Source: Prevotellaceae bacterium UBA1710
GTDB lineage: Bacteria; Bacteroidota; Bacteroidia; Bacteroidales; Bacteroidaceae
Assembly: GCA_002317355.1 (NCBI GenBank)
Contig: DCJC01000040.1
Coordinates: 30,966-52,306 of the forward strand
Length of the DNA stretch: 21,341 nt
Direction: 5' to 3'
Shown: positions 1 through 8,700 of the stretch, piece by piece
Position numbering within the stretch: the stretch's first letter is position 1
Layout: the number at the start of each line of letters is the position of its first letter
Notes under the pieces: model-generated
Told to the model about the DNA's origin: nothing
What the model saw: the letters and a program-made list of their open reading frames with translations, nothing else
Databases searched by the model: none
Program-made: the position numbers and the translations under genes

Positions 1-2
1 AT

Positions 3-78
3 TTTCGAGGTCAAATTGTAAACGAACGAAAGAGTTATGCGGGCATAACGACTGAGTGAGATTGCAATTTGAACCGAA
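3..78. repeat. Long imperfect palindrome at the left edge
   Basis: Two nested inverted repeats are visible. The inner one is GTTATGC (34-40) against GCATAAC (43-49) with a 2-nt loop. The outer one is CAAATTG (12-18) against CAATTTG (65-71), and it extends outward through TTTTCG on both sides with small mismatches. The whole stretch could fold as one interrupted hairpin. It lies downstream of the ATP-grasp-like gene (stop at 170), so it could act at the 3' end of that transcript or be an interspersed repeat. I see no gene in 1-169. Confidence 0.5.
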
Positions 79-169
79 AAGAGTCAGAAAGATGACAAAA
101 CGTCAAACCCATTAATGTTGAACTTCATACGGTGGTAATTTATAGAACCCACCTTAACTTACTGACTTT

Positions 170-1009
170 TTACTCCTCCCCTCGGGGAAGTCGGAGATTG
201 AGTATCTCCGAGTATGTGTCAGGTCGGGAGGGGGTCACCACCGCCTTTGCCGCCTCTTCCCTACATGGGGAGAAACTTGGCCAATCATTGAAATCTATTA
301 TAACAAATGAACCATCTGCCTTCACTATTGCATCTCCACCATAAACAGGAACTCCTATTGTAGTGGCAAGATGATCAACACTTTTCTTTAATTCATCAGC
401 AGAAAATGCGTAATGATGCGCTTGTCCATTATGCTCCTCGCTACCGAACTTACTCCTGCCAGAGTCCGTCGGGTAGAAATAGTAGAAGAAATCCGTGCCG
501 GCAACACCATAGAACTTCACGAGGTCACCCTCTACATGAGCCTGTCTGCAGACAGCCGTGATGCCTCTTTCGGCAAACCTCGCCATTGCCTCCGACACCT
601 CTTCTTCGTTCCGGCAAAAGATGGTATCTTCAGCAACTTCTGCCGTGCCTATACCCTTCTTCAGCCATATTCCTGCATCGCCATTGCTCGGAGGTTGAGG
701 CACATCCAACTCACGCATTATCTCCGTAAGAGCAATTCTGTTGCCACACACCTCAATGCCTTTGGGGGTATTTATGATACGTGCCTTCGAGCGACCAGTT
801 ATCTCCAACGCCTCCGCACTTCGTGCCATGCAGAAGACTACATCAGCATCAGGCATAGCACCCTTTTCCACCAATTCCTCCTCTGTCATCATCATCACTT
901 GCCCGCATGACTGCCTCACGCCTTGGGCCACAGCCTCAAGAATGCGTCTGTCTTTCTCCACGGAATTTGGAGAAAAGCGAGTTGCACGATATATGAAGAT
1001 GTATCTCAA
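170..1009 (-). CDS. ATP-grasp-like protein with a repeat-derived C-terminus
   Basis: The protein has 279 residues. The C-terminal half looks like an ATP-grasp fold of the RimK/glutathione synthetase type: a GGD (224-226) is followed by a strand ending IIDFND, where D239 and N241 are in the position of the usual metal ligands. The N-terminus (RYIFIYRATRFS) resembles a pre-ATP-grasp domain. I cannot name the substrate. The reading frame is closed by a stop at 1018-1016, and the only start before residue 38 is TTG at 1009. The gene follows the nucleotidyltransferase on the same strand after 114 bases, so the two are probably cotranscribed and may act in one pathway. The last 23 or so residues (from V257) come from a palindromic repeat, so the native C-terminus has been replaced or extended. 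The ATP-grasp assignment rests on motifs only. Confidence 0.75.
   Translation of the reverse strand: MRYIFIYRATRFSPNSVEKDRRILEAVAQGVRQSCGQVMMMTEEELVEKGAMPDADVVFCMARSAEALEITGRSKARIINTPKGIEVCGNRIALTEIMRELDVPQPPSNGDAGIWLKKGIGTAEVAEDTIFCRNEEEVSEAMARFAERGITAVCRQAHVEGDLVKFYGVAGTDFFYYFYPTDSGRSKFGSEEHNGQAHHYAFSADELKKSVDHLATTIGVPVYGGDAIVKADGSFVIIDFNDWPSFSPCREEAAKAVVTPSRPDTYSEILNLRLPRGEE
172..236 (+). repeat. Palindromic repeat copy A, at the ATP-grasp C-terminus
   Basis: The stem is CGGAGAT (192-198) and ATCTCCG (204-210) around loop TGAGT. It is preceded by GGGGAAGT and followed by GAGTATGTGTCAGG, with C-rich and G-rich arms outside. Four further copies with the same layout occur at 7616-7634, 8950-8968, 10290-10308 and 13772-13790. 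Read on the minus strand, this copy encodes the last 20 or so residues and the stop codon of the ATP-grasp-like protein. Confidence 0.85.
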
Positions 1010-1079
1010 TCTGTGTTATTTGTAATTTAGTGATGAAAGGTTGCGTCTCTATTGTTGCATTGTTGGCACAACTCTACGA

Positions 1080-1133
1080 AACTATGAACTATGAACTGTG
1101 AACTGTGAACTATGAATTGTGAACTATGAACTA
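1080..1133. repeat. 7-bp tandem array at the nucleotidyltransferase stop codon
   Basis: There are nearly eight units of AACTATG, with variants AACTGTG and AATTGTG. The minus-strand unit contains TAG, and because 7 is not a multiple of 3 the stop rotates through all frames. The last two Ser codons and the TAG stop (1126-1124) of the nucleotidyltransferase lie inside the array. Similar arrays sit at 2672-2692 and 15277-15304, also at gene 3' ends. Confidence 0.9.
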
Positions 1134-1933
1134 ATAAACCTTTCCGCCTTCTCCACATCCGATGCGTGGTCGATATCCAGCACCTTTGAGAATGGGAAAG
1201 CCTTCAGTCGAAGTCCATCGGCAATGAGTCCACGCTGGAAGTTTCGCATTCTGCTCTGACCTTCCCTCATGCAACGGTTAAGAGTATCTATCGCCTTTGG
1301 AGTCAATCCATATATGCCACCAGAGATGTATGTACACTCTCCTTCTGGGTCAGAGTCCAAAAAGCCCCCTATCCCCCCAAGAGGGAACTTTTTTATAGTA
1401 TTTTCTGTTGAAGAGGCTTCCTGTATATTACTATCAGAAACATTCCCCCTTTGGGGGCTATGGGGCTGCATCTTGATATACAGCGGCTTCTCATCATCAA
1501 TATAATCCGTCACGCCCATCACGCCATCAGCAGAACCATCGGCAAGAGAAGCCTTGAATGCAGAGATGTAATCAGCAAACTCGTCTTCACGGAAAATGGT
1601 GTCAACCGTAGTAAGGACAAAAGGAGAATCCGTCAAGAACTGACTCAACTCGTAGAAGCTATGCATGGAACTTGGTGTTGTCCTGACAATATGTCGAAGA
1701 GGAATCTTCTTACCGTCAATGCCTTCACGCTCTAAAGTCTTGAGATGCTCATCAACCAATGGAGTGAGGTCATTACATACCACAACTATTTCCTCAGCAT
1801 CATTTGCTAAGAAAACACGAATAAGTCGGTCAACGAGACATTGTCCCGCCACCTTCACCAAGGGCTTTGGAGAAGTAATTCCTTCCTGAGCCAATCTTGA
1901 ACCTTCGCCAGCTGCTATGATTGCATATTTCAT
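1124..1933 (-). CDS. NTP_transferase-family nucleotidyltransferase
   Basis: The protein has 269 residues. It begins MKYAIIAAGEGSRL (G9, G11, R13) and continues SPKPLVKV (P22-K23-P24-L25), the nucleotide-binding signature of sugar-phosphate and related nucleotidyltransferases. TTVDTIF further on fits the metal-binding Asp region, and CTYISGGIYGL fits the substrate-pocket loop. The expected role is transfer of a nucleotidyl group to a phosphorylated sugar or alcohol in the cytoplasm; the substrate is unknown. The ATG is fixed by the motif nine residues later. Residues 156-190 are an in-frame palindromic insertion between two conserved stretches, and without it the protein would be about 234 residues. 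It is likely the first gene of a two-gene unit with the ATP-grasp-like gene. Confidence 0.85.
   Translation of the reverse strand: MKYAIIAAGEGSRLAQEGITSPKPLVKVAGQCLVDRLIRVFLANDAEEIVVVCNDLTPLVDEHLKTLEREGIDGKKIPLRHIVRTTPSSMHSFYELSQFLTDSPFVLTTVDTIFREDEFADYISAFKASLADGSADGVMGVTDYIDDEKPLYIKMQPHSPQRGNVSDSNIQEASSTENTIKKFPLGGIGGFLDSDPEGECTYISGGIYGLTPKAIDTLNRCMREGQSRMRNFQRGLIADGLRLKAFPFSKVLDIDHASDVEKAERFISS
1362..1468 (-). repeat. In-frame palindromic insertion of a second type (copy F)
   Basis: Two C/G-rich arms form an inverted repeat. The left arm at 1364-1388 begins GCCCCCTATCCCCCC and ends AGAGGGAAC. The right arm at 1443-1467 begins TTCCCCCTTTGGGGGC. The arms enclose about 54 AT-richer bases. 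The element adds 35 codons (105 nt) to the nucleotidyltransferase without shifting the frame. It lacks the 7-bp stem and GAGTATGT tail of copies A to E, so I treat it as a different family. Confidence 0.8.
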
Positions 1934-1941
1934 TTGAGGTG

Positions 1942-1949
1942 CAAATATA
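1942..1949 (-). promoter_or_regulatory. Candidate -7 box for the nucleotidyltransferase
   Basis: The minus strand reads TATATTTG, matching the Bacteroidetes -7 consensus TAnnTTTG. It ends only 8 bases before the ATG at 1933, so transcripts would be leaderless or nearly so. No TTG is present at the ideal -33 distance, which lowers confidence. Confidence 0.45.
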
Positions 1950-2050
1950 CTAAAAATAGCGCAAAATCCACCCCAAAATAATTCTTTTATTATAATTTTA
2001 TTATAAATAATAACATTTAGTAATCTTTTCCTCTTTCCTGTGCCAGAATA

Positions 2051-2085
2051 TCAAGGTGTCAAAAAAAACGTGTTTGACACCTTGA
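2051..2085. other. Perfect 13-bp hairpin
   Basis: TCAAGGTGTCAAA (2051-2063) is an exact reverse complement of 2073-2085, with a 9-base loop. No T-run follows on either strand, so it is not a standard terminator. It could be an operator, or the 3' stem of a transcript starting near 2353 on the minus strand. It lies about 120 bases upstream of the nucleotidyltransferase ATG. Confidence 0.7.
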
Positions 2086-2160
2086 CACCAAACGGTTTTC
2101 CTATGTTTTCTTTGGTTTTTTCAGATGGCGAAAGCAACTGAAGGCGAACCGGCTATTACC

Positions 2161-2218
2161 ACAAAGAACAAGGTCAACATCGTGGCATTGCTGCTCTGAT
2201 GTCGACCTTGTTCTTTGT
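2161..2218. other. 21-bp stem-loop with a single mismatch
   Basis: The left arm at 2161-2181 begins ACAAAGAACAAGGTC, and its reverse complement ends the right arm at 2198-2218. Twenty of 21 positions pair; 2176 and 2203 do not. The loop is 16 bases. It is the strongest hairpin in the window outside the GC-rich repeats. No poly-T follows on either strand. Confidence 0.75.
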
Positions 2219-2359
2219 TAATCCCTTTTAATACAATCTGTAATTACCTTCTTAGCTAATTCCGTCGAGTCCCCTTTTTTTAATCAAACAGTTTTAACAA
2301 TGTTGAGTGACCGTCTTTTATTCGTCACTTCACATAAATCTTACACTTATTTCCGAGTG

Positions 2360-2390
2360 CAAAGGTATGAAGAAAATACAAACCTCGCAA
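2360..2390 (-). promoter_or_regulatory. Bacteroidetes-type promoter in the 1934-2700 gap
   Basis: On the minus strand, TTG (2390-2388), a 20-base spacer and TACCTTTG (2367-2360) match the Bacteroidetes -33/-7 consensus. The downstream sequence CACTCGGAAAT recurs at 21217-21227. The nearest downstream gene on this strand begins at 1933, more than 400 bases away, which suggests an RNA product or a long leader. Confidence 0.55.
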
Positions 2391-2641
2391 GAAATTGTGT
2401 TCCATAAAGTTTGTGATTTATACCATGCTACATTTTTTACATTTGTGCAATAGTGTAACAAGATATGAAAATATATTGCAAAGCATATTGCATATTTGTA
2501 AACAACATTCAATATCAGTAAGTTAGAAAGGCAATAAACTTTATGCCTCATCACAAAATCAGGAAAGCGTTATCGCACACAAAAAATAATATTTTTCTAT
2601 AACCACATAGAGTTTTTACACTCAATATTAGGCAGGGATAA

Positions 2642-2661
2642 GTAAAAAATCATTCTTTTAC
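2642..2661 (-). terminator. Weak candidate terminator after the RND operon
   Basis: GTAAAA (2642-2647) and TTTTAC (2656-2661) form a 6-bp AT-rich stem about 40 bases beyond the last efflux stop codon. It is the only hairpin in the right place, but it lacks a GC-rich stem and a clear T-run outside it. Confidence 0.25.
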
Positions 2662-2671
2662 GGGTAAGACA

Positions 2672-2692
2672 AACTATGCACTATGAATTATG
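2672..2692. repeat. Three-unit 7-bp array after the second RND permease
   Basis: The units AACTATG, CACTATG and AATTATG match those in the 1080-1133 array. The array ends 8 bases beyond the stop codon of the permease (2703-2701). Confidence 0.7.
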
Positions 2693-2700
2693 AGAGTAAA

Positions 2701-5700
2701 TCAGCGAGTCCTAAGTCTAAGTACACTTGGCAGGAAGAGGAAGATAGGTATAACACTAAACATCAAACCGCCGATAGTACCTACTGCAAGTGAGTACCAG
2801 AAAGGCTGTTCATCAGGTCCGTCAATCAAGAATGGAATCATACCAAGAACCGTTGAGAGAATAGTGAGAAGAATCGGTATAATCTTATGGTTGAAAGCTG
2901 AAACATATCTTCTTGTTCCTATTTTGAGTCTTCTTTTCTTGTCATATTCCAATGGAAGAAGTTTCTTAGTTCTTTGATTATTATTCTGACATATAATATA
3001 GATTCCGGCATTTACTGTGAGTCCGGCAAGAAGCACCATTGCCGCAAAACCACCTGTACCGAACGGAACTCCCGTGATATGATAGGTCAGGAAGAGACCG
3101 ATAAACGAGACTGGTATCAGTAGTACAACAGCCAATGCCTGCATAAGACTTTCGAACAATATTGCTATGATGAAGAATATAATAATGGCGATTATTCCTA
3201 TGAGCCAATACTGAGTGCCTTCATCATTAGAATAGTCCCATGTTCTGTTCTTGCATCGGAAACCTACAGGAAACATACTATTATACTTCTCTATGGTTCT
3301 TTTCAGCAGTCGGTCTGTATAGGTATAAGAGCCATGCACATTGAATGCCACCTCAAGCATATATTCCTGGTTCTCTCTTGGAATGACATTTTTTGCCTCA
3401 CGCTGATTGATATCCATGAATCCAGATGGACGCACATCCCTATCACCTATCTTGATATATGAGTTGCGTAACTGCCATTCATCGAAAGACTCCTGCGTTC
3501 TAGGACGCACTACAACCGGAAGTTTCCTTTCCGGGGTGACATCAATCTTGTCTGCATTGTTTTCAGAAAGAAGATTACGCATGGAATAGTAGATACTCTG
3601 TGGCGAAATCTCTGCTATAGCCAATGCACGCTTATCATATTCCATATAAAGTTCATCAGGCTGATCATCATGGTTAGGAGTACGGATTATGAGATCTGCC
3701 ACACGTCCATTCTTCCTTAGTTCACGAAAGATATCCTCTGCAAAGGAGTAGAGACGATCATAGTCGTAGCCTGAAATCAGAATACTGTTGGAACGGTATT
3801 GCAATTGAAGTGAGTTGCTGAAACCACGTTCGCTGACACCATAGGTAGCCCAGTCTGCACCACCAATGGAGATAAGCTTACCGATAACTCTATTTTCAAG
3901 CACATAAGGAAAAGTTGTCTGCAAAGCCTCATCTGTGAAATCAACATCTATCGTTCCACTACCCCAATTGATGGAAGTCTCGAAACGCTTGATATCCGTC
4001 TTGTATTGCGTAAGGAATGCCTCCACCTCCTTCATCTTCTCGTTGAGTTCCTGGGCACTACCACCCACTGGCATCTGACCACGGATATGAAGTACCATCC
4101 TTGGTTTCTTGGGGCGATATGAGTTAGAGTCGAGACTATCTACGAAATAATACAATGAGCCAGCAAAGAGAAGTGCGAATGCAAAAAGGAATGCCCAACG
4201 TCCGAAACGATGTTGGCACATTGCTACATATCTCTGATACAATCGTGTAAACACCATTACGAATCGTATCCAGAGTGTTCGCTTTGTTACGCTTCGTCTG
4301 CTAACAAGCCTGAATTTCTCTACCAATACAGGAACGAATACAGAAGCCACCAATATGGCAACAGCGAGATTGATGATTACAACGACCGAGAAATCTTTGA
4401 GGTCATGTCTGAGAAAATCAGGAAGCCAGAACACGATGACAAGCGAACCTATAGTGGTAAGCATTGCAGCCAATATGCCGATAAACGCCTTCCTGTTACG
4501 GTAATAACCGTAGTGATCCACCATGACTATGGTAGAGTCGATGATGATACCAAGCGAAACCGTTATACCTGCCATTGACATTGGATGCAGACGAATATCA
4601 AGCAGCCAATACAACACCACGGCAATAAGTATGTTGACGAGCAAGGCTGTGGTGATAATACCCGTATAGATCCACTTCCTACCACCAGCAAGCCAGACGA
4701 ACAACAGTAGGATGACAAGCGTGAGAGATGAGCGTAGAAGTAATGTGCGGAACTCCTTCATCTGCATCTCAGCCCTGTCATATGTAAGAGTGGAATGTTC
4801 TGCTATGAATGAAGACTTTGCCTCATCAATGGCATCTTTCACCCTGCCAGAAACACCAACTACACTTGCATCCTTCTCGGCAAAGACATTGACATAGACA
4901 GAGTTCATGCCATTGACACGGAAGTATCTGTCAGGCTGCTTTTCAAGAATGGTGCAAGTGGCAAGATTATTCAGATAGATGATTTTTCCGCCTACAGTAC
5001 GCAGAGGCATCTGCTCGAATGTCTTTCCATTATTCCTTGAGGAAAGGATAAGCGGCAGTGTCACACGACCGTTATCCGTAAACACCTCACCAATGACATC
5101 CTCACGACCGGCAAAGTTCTTTACAGCCTCAACGATATCACCATTGTTAAGACCATATACTGATACCTCATTGGCATCATACGATATCTCCATATAGTGC
5201 GAGGCTGTACCAGATACATCCACATGATGCACACCATCAATGCGCTCAAGGTATCGCTTCACATCCTTCTCGGCAAGCTGTTGCATCTGCTCTTCCGACA
5301 TATCTGCATTCAACTGATACGTCAGTATGTTCTTTACTTCATTATCCTCGGCTCTTGAAGCATCCACCTCTCCACCACTTACGATAGGGAAAGACATATT
5401 CTCTGGCAACTTGGGGCGAAGCTGACGCAGTATAGAGGCAATCTCAAACTTTGCCATTGAGACGTTAGCCTTGGGCTTCATCTCAACGGTGATTCTACCT
5501 GAACCAAACTCACTGACCGATGATACTTTCTCAACTCCATTTACTGCACTCACCGCACCTTCAATGCGTGAGGTGATATTCTGCTCCACAACCTTTGCAG
5601 AGGCATTTCCCCACCAATAAGAAATAGTGAGAGTCTTGCCCTGCTCTGGGCGCGGTTCGTTACTGATGTCCAGACGAGGCGCTACCGCCACACCAATGAC

Positions 5701-5745
5701 CATCAGGATGCACATTATCAAAAGTATGCTGAAACTATGCTTCAT
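2701..5745 (-). CDS. RND efflux permease, second subunit
   Basis: This 1014-residue inner-membrane protein has the RND layout: an N-terminal membrane helix, a large periplasmic porter domain, a bundle of helices near residues 330-530, then a second periplasmic domain and a second helix bundle. TM4 contains SLGIIIDSTIVMVD, with D403 in the place of the proton-relay aspartates of AcrB-type pumps. TM10 reads AGLTVNAGIYIICQ and is less typical. The ATG overlaps the stop codon of the first permease (shared 5742-5745), so translation is probably coupled. The two permeases are diverged rather than near-identical, so a heteromeric pump like MdtBC is plausible. Substrates cannot be read from the sequence. 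It is the last gene of the efflux operon. Confidence 0.92.
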   Translation of the reverse strand: MKHSFSILLIMCILMVIGVAVAPRLDISNEPRPEQGKTLTISYWWGNASAKVVEQNITSRIEGAVSAVNGVEKVSSVSEFGSGRITVEMKPKANVSMAKFEIASILRQLRPKLPENMSFPIVSGGEVDASRAEDNEVKNILTYQLNADMSEEQMQQLAEKDVKRYLERIDGVHHVDVSGTASHYMEISYDANEVSVYGLNNGDIVEAVKNFAGREDVIGEVFTDNGRVTLPLILSSRNNGKTFEQMPLRTVGGKIIYLNNLATCTILEKQPDRYFRVNGMNSVYVNVFAEKDASVVGVSGRVKDAIDEAKSSFIAEHSTLTYDRAEMQMKEFRTLLLRSSLTLVILLLFVWLAGGRKWIYTGIITTALLVNILIAVVLYWLLDIRLHPMSMAGITVSLGIIIDSTIVMVDHYGYYRNRKAFIGILAAMLTTIGSLVIVFWLPDFLRHDLKDFSVVVIINLAVAILVASVFVPVLVEKFRLVSRRSVTKRTLWIRFVMVFTRLYQRYVAMCQHRFGRWAFLFAFALLFAGSLYYFVDSLDSNSYRPKKPRMVLHIRGQMPVGGSAQELNEKMKEVEAFLTQYKTDIKRFETSINWGSGTIDVDFTDEALQTTFPYVLENRVIGKLISIGGADWATYGVSERGFSNSLQLQYRSNSILISGYDYDRLYSFAEDIFRELRKNGRVADLIIRTPNHDDQPDELYMEYDKRALAIAEISPQSIYYSMRNLLSENNADKIDVTPERKLPVVVRPRTQESFDEWQLRNSYIKIGDRDVRPSGFMDINQREAKNVIPRENQEYMLEVAFNVHGSYTYTDRLLKRTIEKYNSMFPVGFRCKNRTWDYSNDEGTQYWLIGIIAIIIFFIIAILFESLMQALAVVLLIPVSFIGLFLTYHITGVPFGTGGFAAMVLLAGLTVNAGIYIICQNNNQRTKKLLPLEYDKKRRLKIGTRRYVSAFNHKIIPILLTILSTVLGMIPFLIDGPDEQPFWYSLAVGTIGGLMFSVIPIFLFLPSVLRLRTR

Positions 5746-8700
5746 CTTTTGCGATAGAGAAGATAATACACCAGCGGCACGAAGAACAGACTCACAAGTG
5801 TACCAACGATCATGCCAACGATGATGGCAAACGACAGAGGGAACTGTAAGGCTGAACCCATGTCACCACGATGCAAGAACGGCATAATGGCAAGTACGGT
5901 GGTGAGAGAGGTCATAACGATTGGCTTCAATCTGCGATGTCCAGCCACCATGATTGCCTTGAGCAAAGAGAGTCTGCCGGGCTTCTCCACACTGCGATAG
6001 AGACGGTTGATGGTATCTACCTTCAGGATGGAGTCGTTGATGATGATTCCACACATCACTACCATGCCAATCATCGACATGATATTGAGCGACTCACCCG
6101 CTATCCATATAGCAAACATCACCAAAGCTACATCAACCACTACCTCAACAAGGATAATCATTGGCTGAAGCATGCTCTCAAACTGAGCTGCAAGGATGAA
6201 ATAGAGCAACAGAAGGGCAACGATGAGTACCATGACGAGTTCGCCGATCATTGTGCGTGAAGAGAAATAGCCTCCCACGAATGATGCCATGAGCTTATCA
6301 TTATGATCTACCACGGTTTCCACATAATCCATCACTGCCTTCAGCTCTGAGTCGCCAGCCTTCTCGATATTGATAACCGAATATTCGCCCTCATTGCTCG
6401 CAAACAGATGCTTGTAGTCGTTAGCACGCTGTTCCTTGACAAGATATGATATAGGTATCTCTATGCCGTCAGTATTGCGGATGGTATTGCTGAGCAACAC
6501 ACTGGCATCCCTGCTGTTGCTACCAATAATGACTGGCACGTTCTCACCTCCACTACTGATGTCGAAGATGCTGTTTGTGCCAAGCAACTCCCTTATTCGG
6601 CTATACAACTGCTGATAAGATATCTTATAGTATGCCATCTGCTCTGCATCCGTGACATACTTCATATACATCTCTGTGGAAACCGGCTGGATGCCCAACT
6701 GAGGGAATCGTGCACGCAATGAGTCAGTCATCATCTGAGTCATTTCTACGGCTGGTCTGCCTCCTTCACGTTTATGCAGACGTATCTGGAGATCAGGCTC
6801 GTCAGTAGAGAATATCATGTCGAAGATATTGGCTGCCAAGCCAGACTCAACCATAGCCTTCGGATAGTGGGTGGCTATATACTGCTTGAGTTTGTCGGTT
6901 GCCTTCTCCAATTCATCTGCAGAAGAGCATTTCACATAGCACACAGCCTCACTACTCGTTATGTTCTTGGTATGAGAGAGAACGAAATCCTGACCACCAA
7001 CCATAACAGTAGAACTTTCTGTCAAAGGTTTTATCTCCTTCAGCACCTCAGACATTCTTCTGTTGTTTTCCTCAGGTGTGATTCCTGCATTCCAGTCGAT
7101 AGTGACAAGGGCATCATCATGCGCAATCTCTGGCATTCGTTCCTTGCGAAGGAATGGGAATAGCACTACAATAATCACAATGCAGAGAGAGAAGAACACC
7201 ACCATCTGCTTTGCATGACGAAGAGTGAACTTCATTCCACGCTCATAGTATCGTGTGAGCCAATCGTTCACCTTCCGTCTTTCTTCTTTCGTCTTTTGAC
7301 TGTTATCATTCTTGCAAAGAAGGAAATAATACACAGGCACCACCATTGATGCCACTGCCAATGAGCAGAAAAGCGCAATGGATATACCCATAGCCTGATC
7401 ATAGAAGAGTGCACCAGCTGTTCCGCTCAGGAATATCAACGGGATAAACACCGAACAGGTGGTGAGCACAGATGACAGCATCGGCATGATGACTTCATGA
7501 ACGGCGGAGATGATAAAGGAAGTGCCTCTCCCCCCGCCCTCCCCCGTAGGGAGGGAGCTGCCAACGGAAGGCTCTCCACAAGAAAATTGTGACTTTCCTC
7601 TCCCTGACACATACTCGGAGATACTAAATCTCCGACTTCCCTCGGGAGGGCTGGGGAGGGGCCTTGGGGAGGGGCCTTGGGGGCTCTTCTGCCTTATATT
7701 ATCAATCACAATAATAGCATTATCCACAATCATGCCAACACCAAGGATGAGTCCTGAAAGCGAGATGATATTAAGGGATATGCCTAACAGATAGAAGCAA
7801 AGCAGAGTGAGAATAAGCGAGAGAGGAATTGATATAACCACAAGCAATGGTAATCTCCAACCACCTATGAAGAGGAACAGCACAACACTTGCCATGATGA
7901 TGCCAAGCACAAGATTCCACTCAAGGTTGTTCATGCTGTAAGAGAGAAGCTGTGTCTGGTCACGGGTGATGTTGAATTTCAGTTCTGGATAGTCATTACC
8001 CAACTGAGCCATCAGCGTATCTACCTTATTCTGCAGACTACTCATCTGGGCATCACTCTGCTTAATCACAGCCATTGTGATAGCATTCTCTCCGTTGGAG
8101 GTAACGATACCCTTCCTCTCAGCTGCAGTCTCCTCCACCTTACATATATCTTTCAGTTGGATAAGTCGTCCTTCGGTTTGCAGATACAAGTCCTCTATGT
8201 CGTGAACGGAGATTATCTGCGAGTCGAAATGAATGCTATAGCGGTATATGCCATTGCGAACGCTCAATGCCGAGAGCACGATGTTATTCTGGCTGATAAG
8301 ATTCTCTATGTCAGAATTTGAGATACCAAGGGCTCGCATCTTCAGTTCATCTGGGAGAATGGTGATCTGCGTGCCTACCATACCACTATAGTCAACCATG
8401 GCAACCTCAGGCAACTGCTCTATGCGCTTGCTTATCACATTGCGTACCAACCTACTCGTCTGCTCAGGCTTACCACCCGTGATATCAACATAGAAAGCAG
8501 GAATATCCATCGCACCAATCTTCATTGCCTTCGGACGCTCAAGTTCCTTTGGCATATTACTCATGGCACGGTCTATCTTCTCGTTTACCTCGATGAAGAG
8601 CAGACTCATATCACTGCCTGGATCAAAGGTCAAAGTGATAACACCAGCATCTGTGCGCGATGTTGACTCAATGCTCTTCATGCCAGCAACCTGTGACAGT

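Larger units (their letters stand above)
2051..2353 (-). ncRNA. Candidate structured small RNA or long leader
   Basis: A full two-box promoter (2360-2390, minus) would start transcription near 2353. The following 300 bases contain no convincing gene but have three stem-loops: AGTGAC/GTCACT (2306-2311 with 2324-2329), a 21-bp stem with one mismatch (2161-2181 with 2198-2218), and the perfect 13-bp stem at 2051-2085. It could be an independent sRNA or a leader reading into the nucleotidyltransferase. The rest of the 1934-2700 gap is AT-rich and shows no gene. Confidence 0.35.

Noticed and set aside
413..910. Plus-strand open frame of 165 codons
   Set aside because: It is entirely antisense to the ATP-grasp-like gene, has a composition unlike a real protein and shows no motif. 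The minus-strand frame has recognisable motifs.
2125..2199. 24-residue plus-strand frame starting MAKATEGEPAI
   Set aside because: It overlaps the left arm of a strong hairpin, has no visible ribosome site or promoter on that strand and resembles nothing I know.
2219..2280. Minus-strand stretch reading GDSTELAKKVITDCIKRD before a stop
   Set aside because: It looks protein-like but has no start codon and a stop just upstream. It may be a gene remnant, but the evidence is too thin to call it.
4210..4578. Plus-strand open frame of 122 codons
   Set aside because: It is antisense to the membrane helices of the second RND permease; the translation has no domain and no ribosome site.
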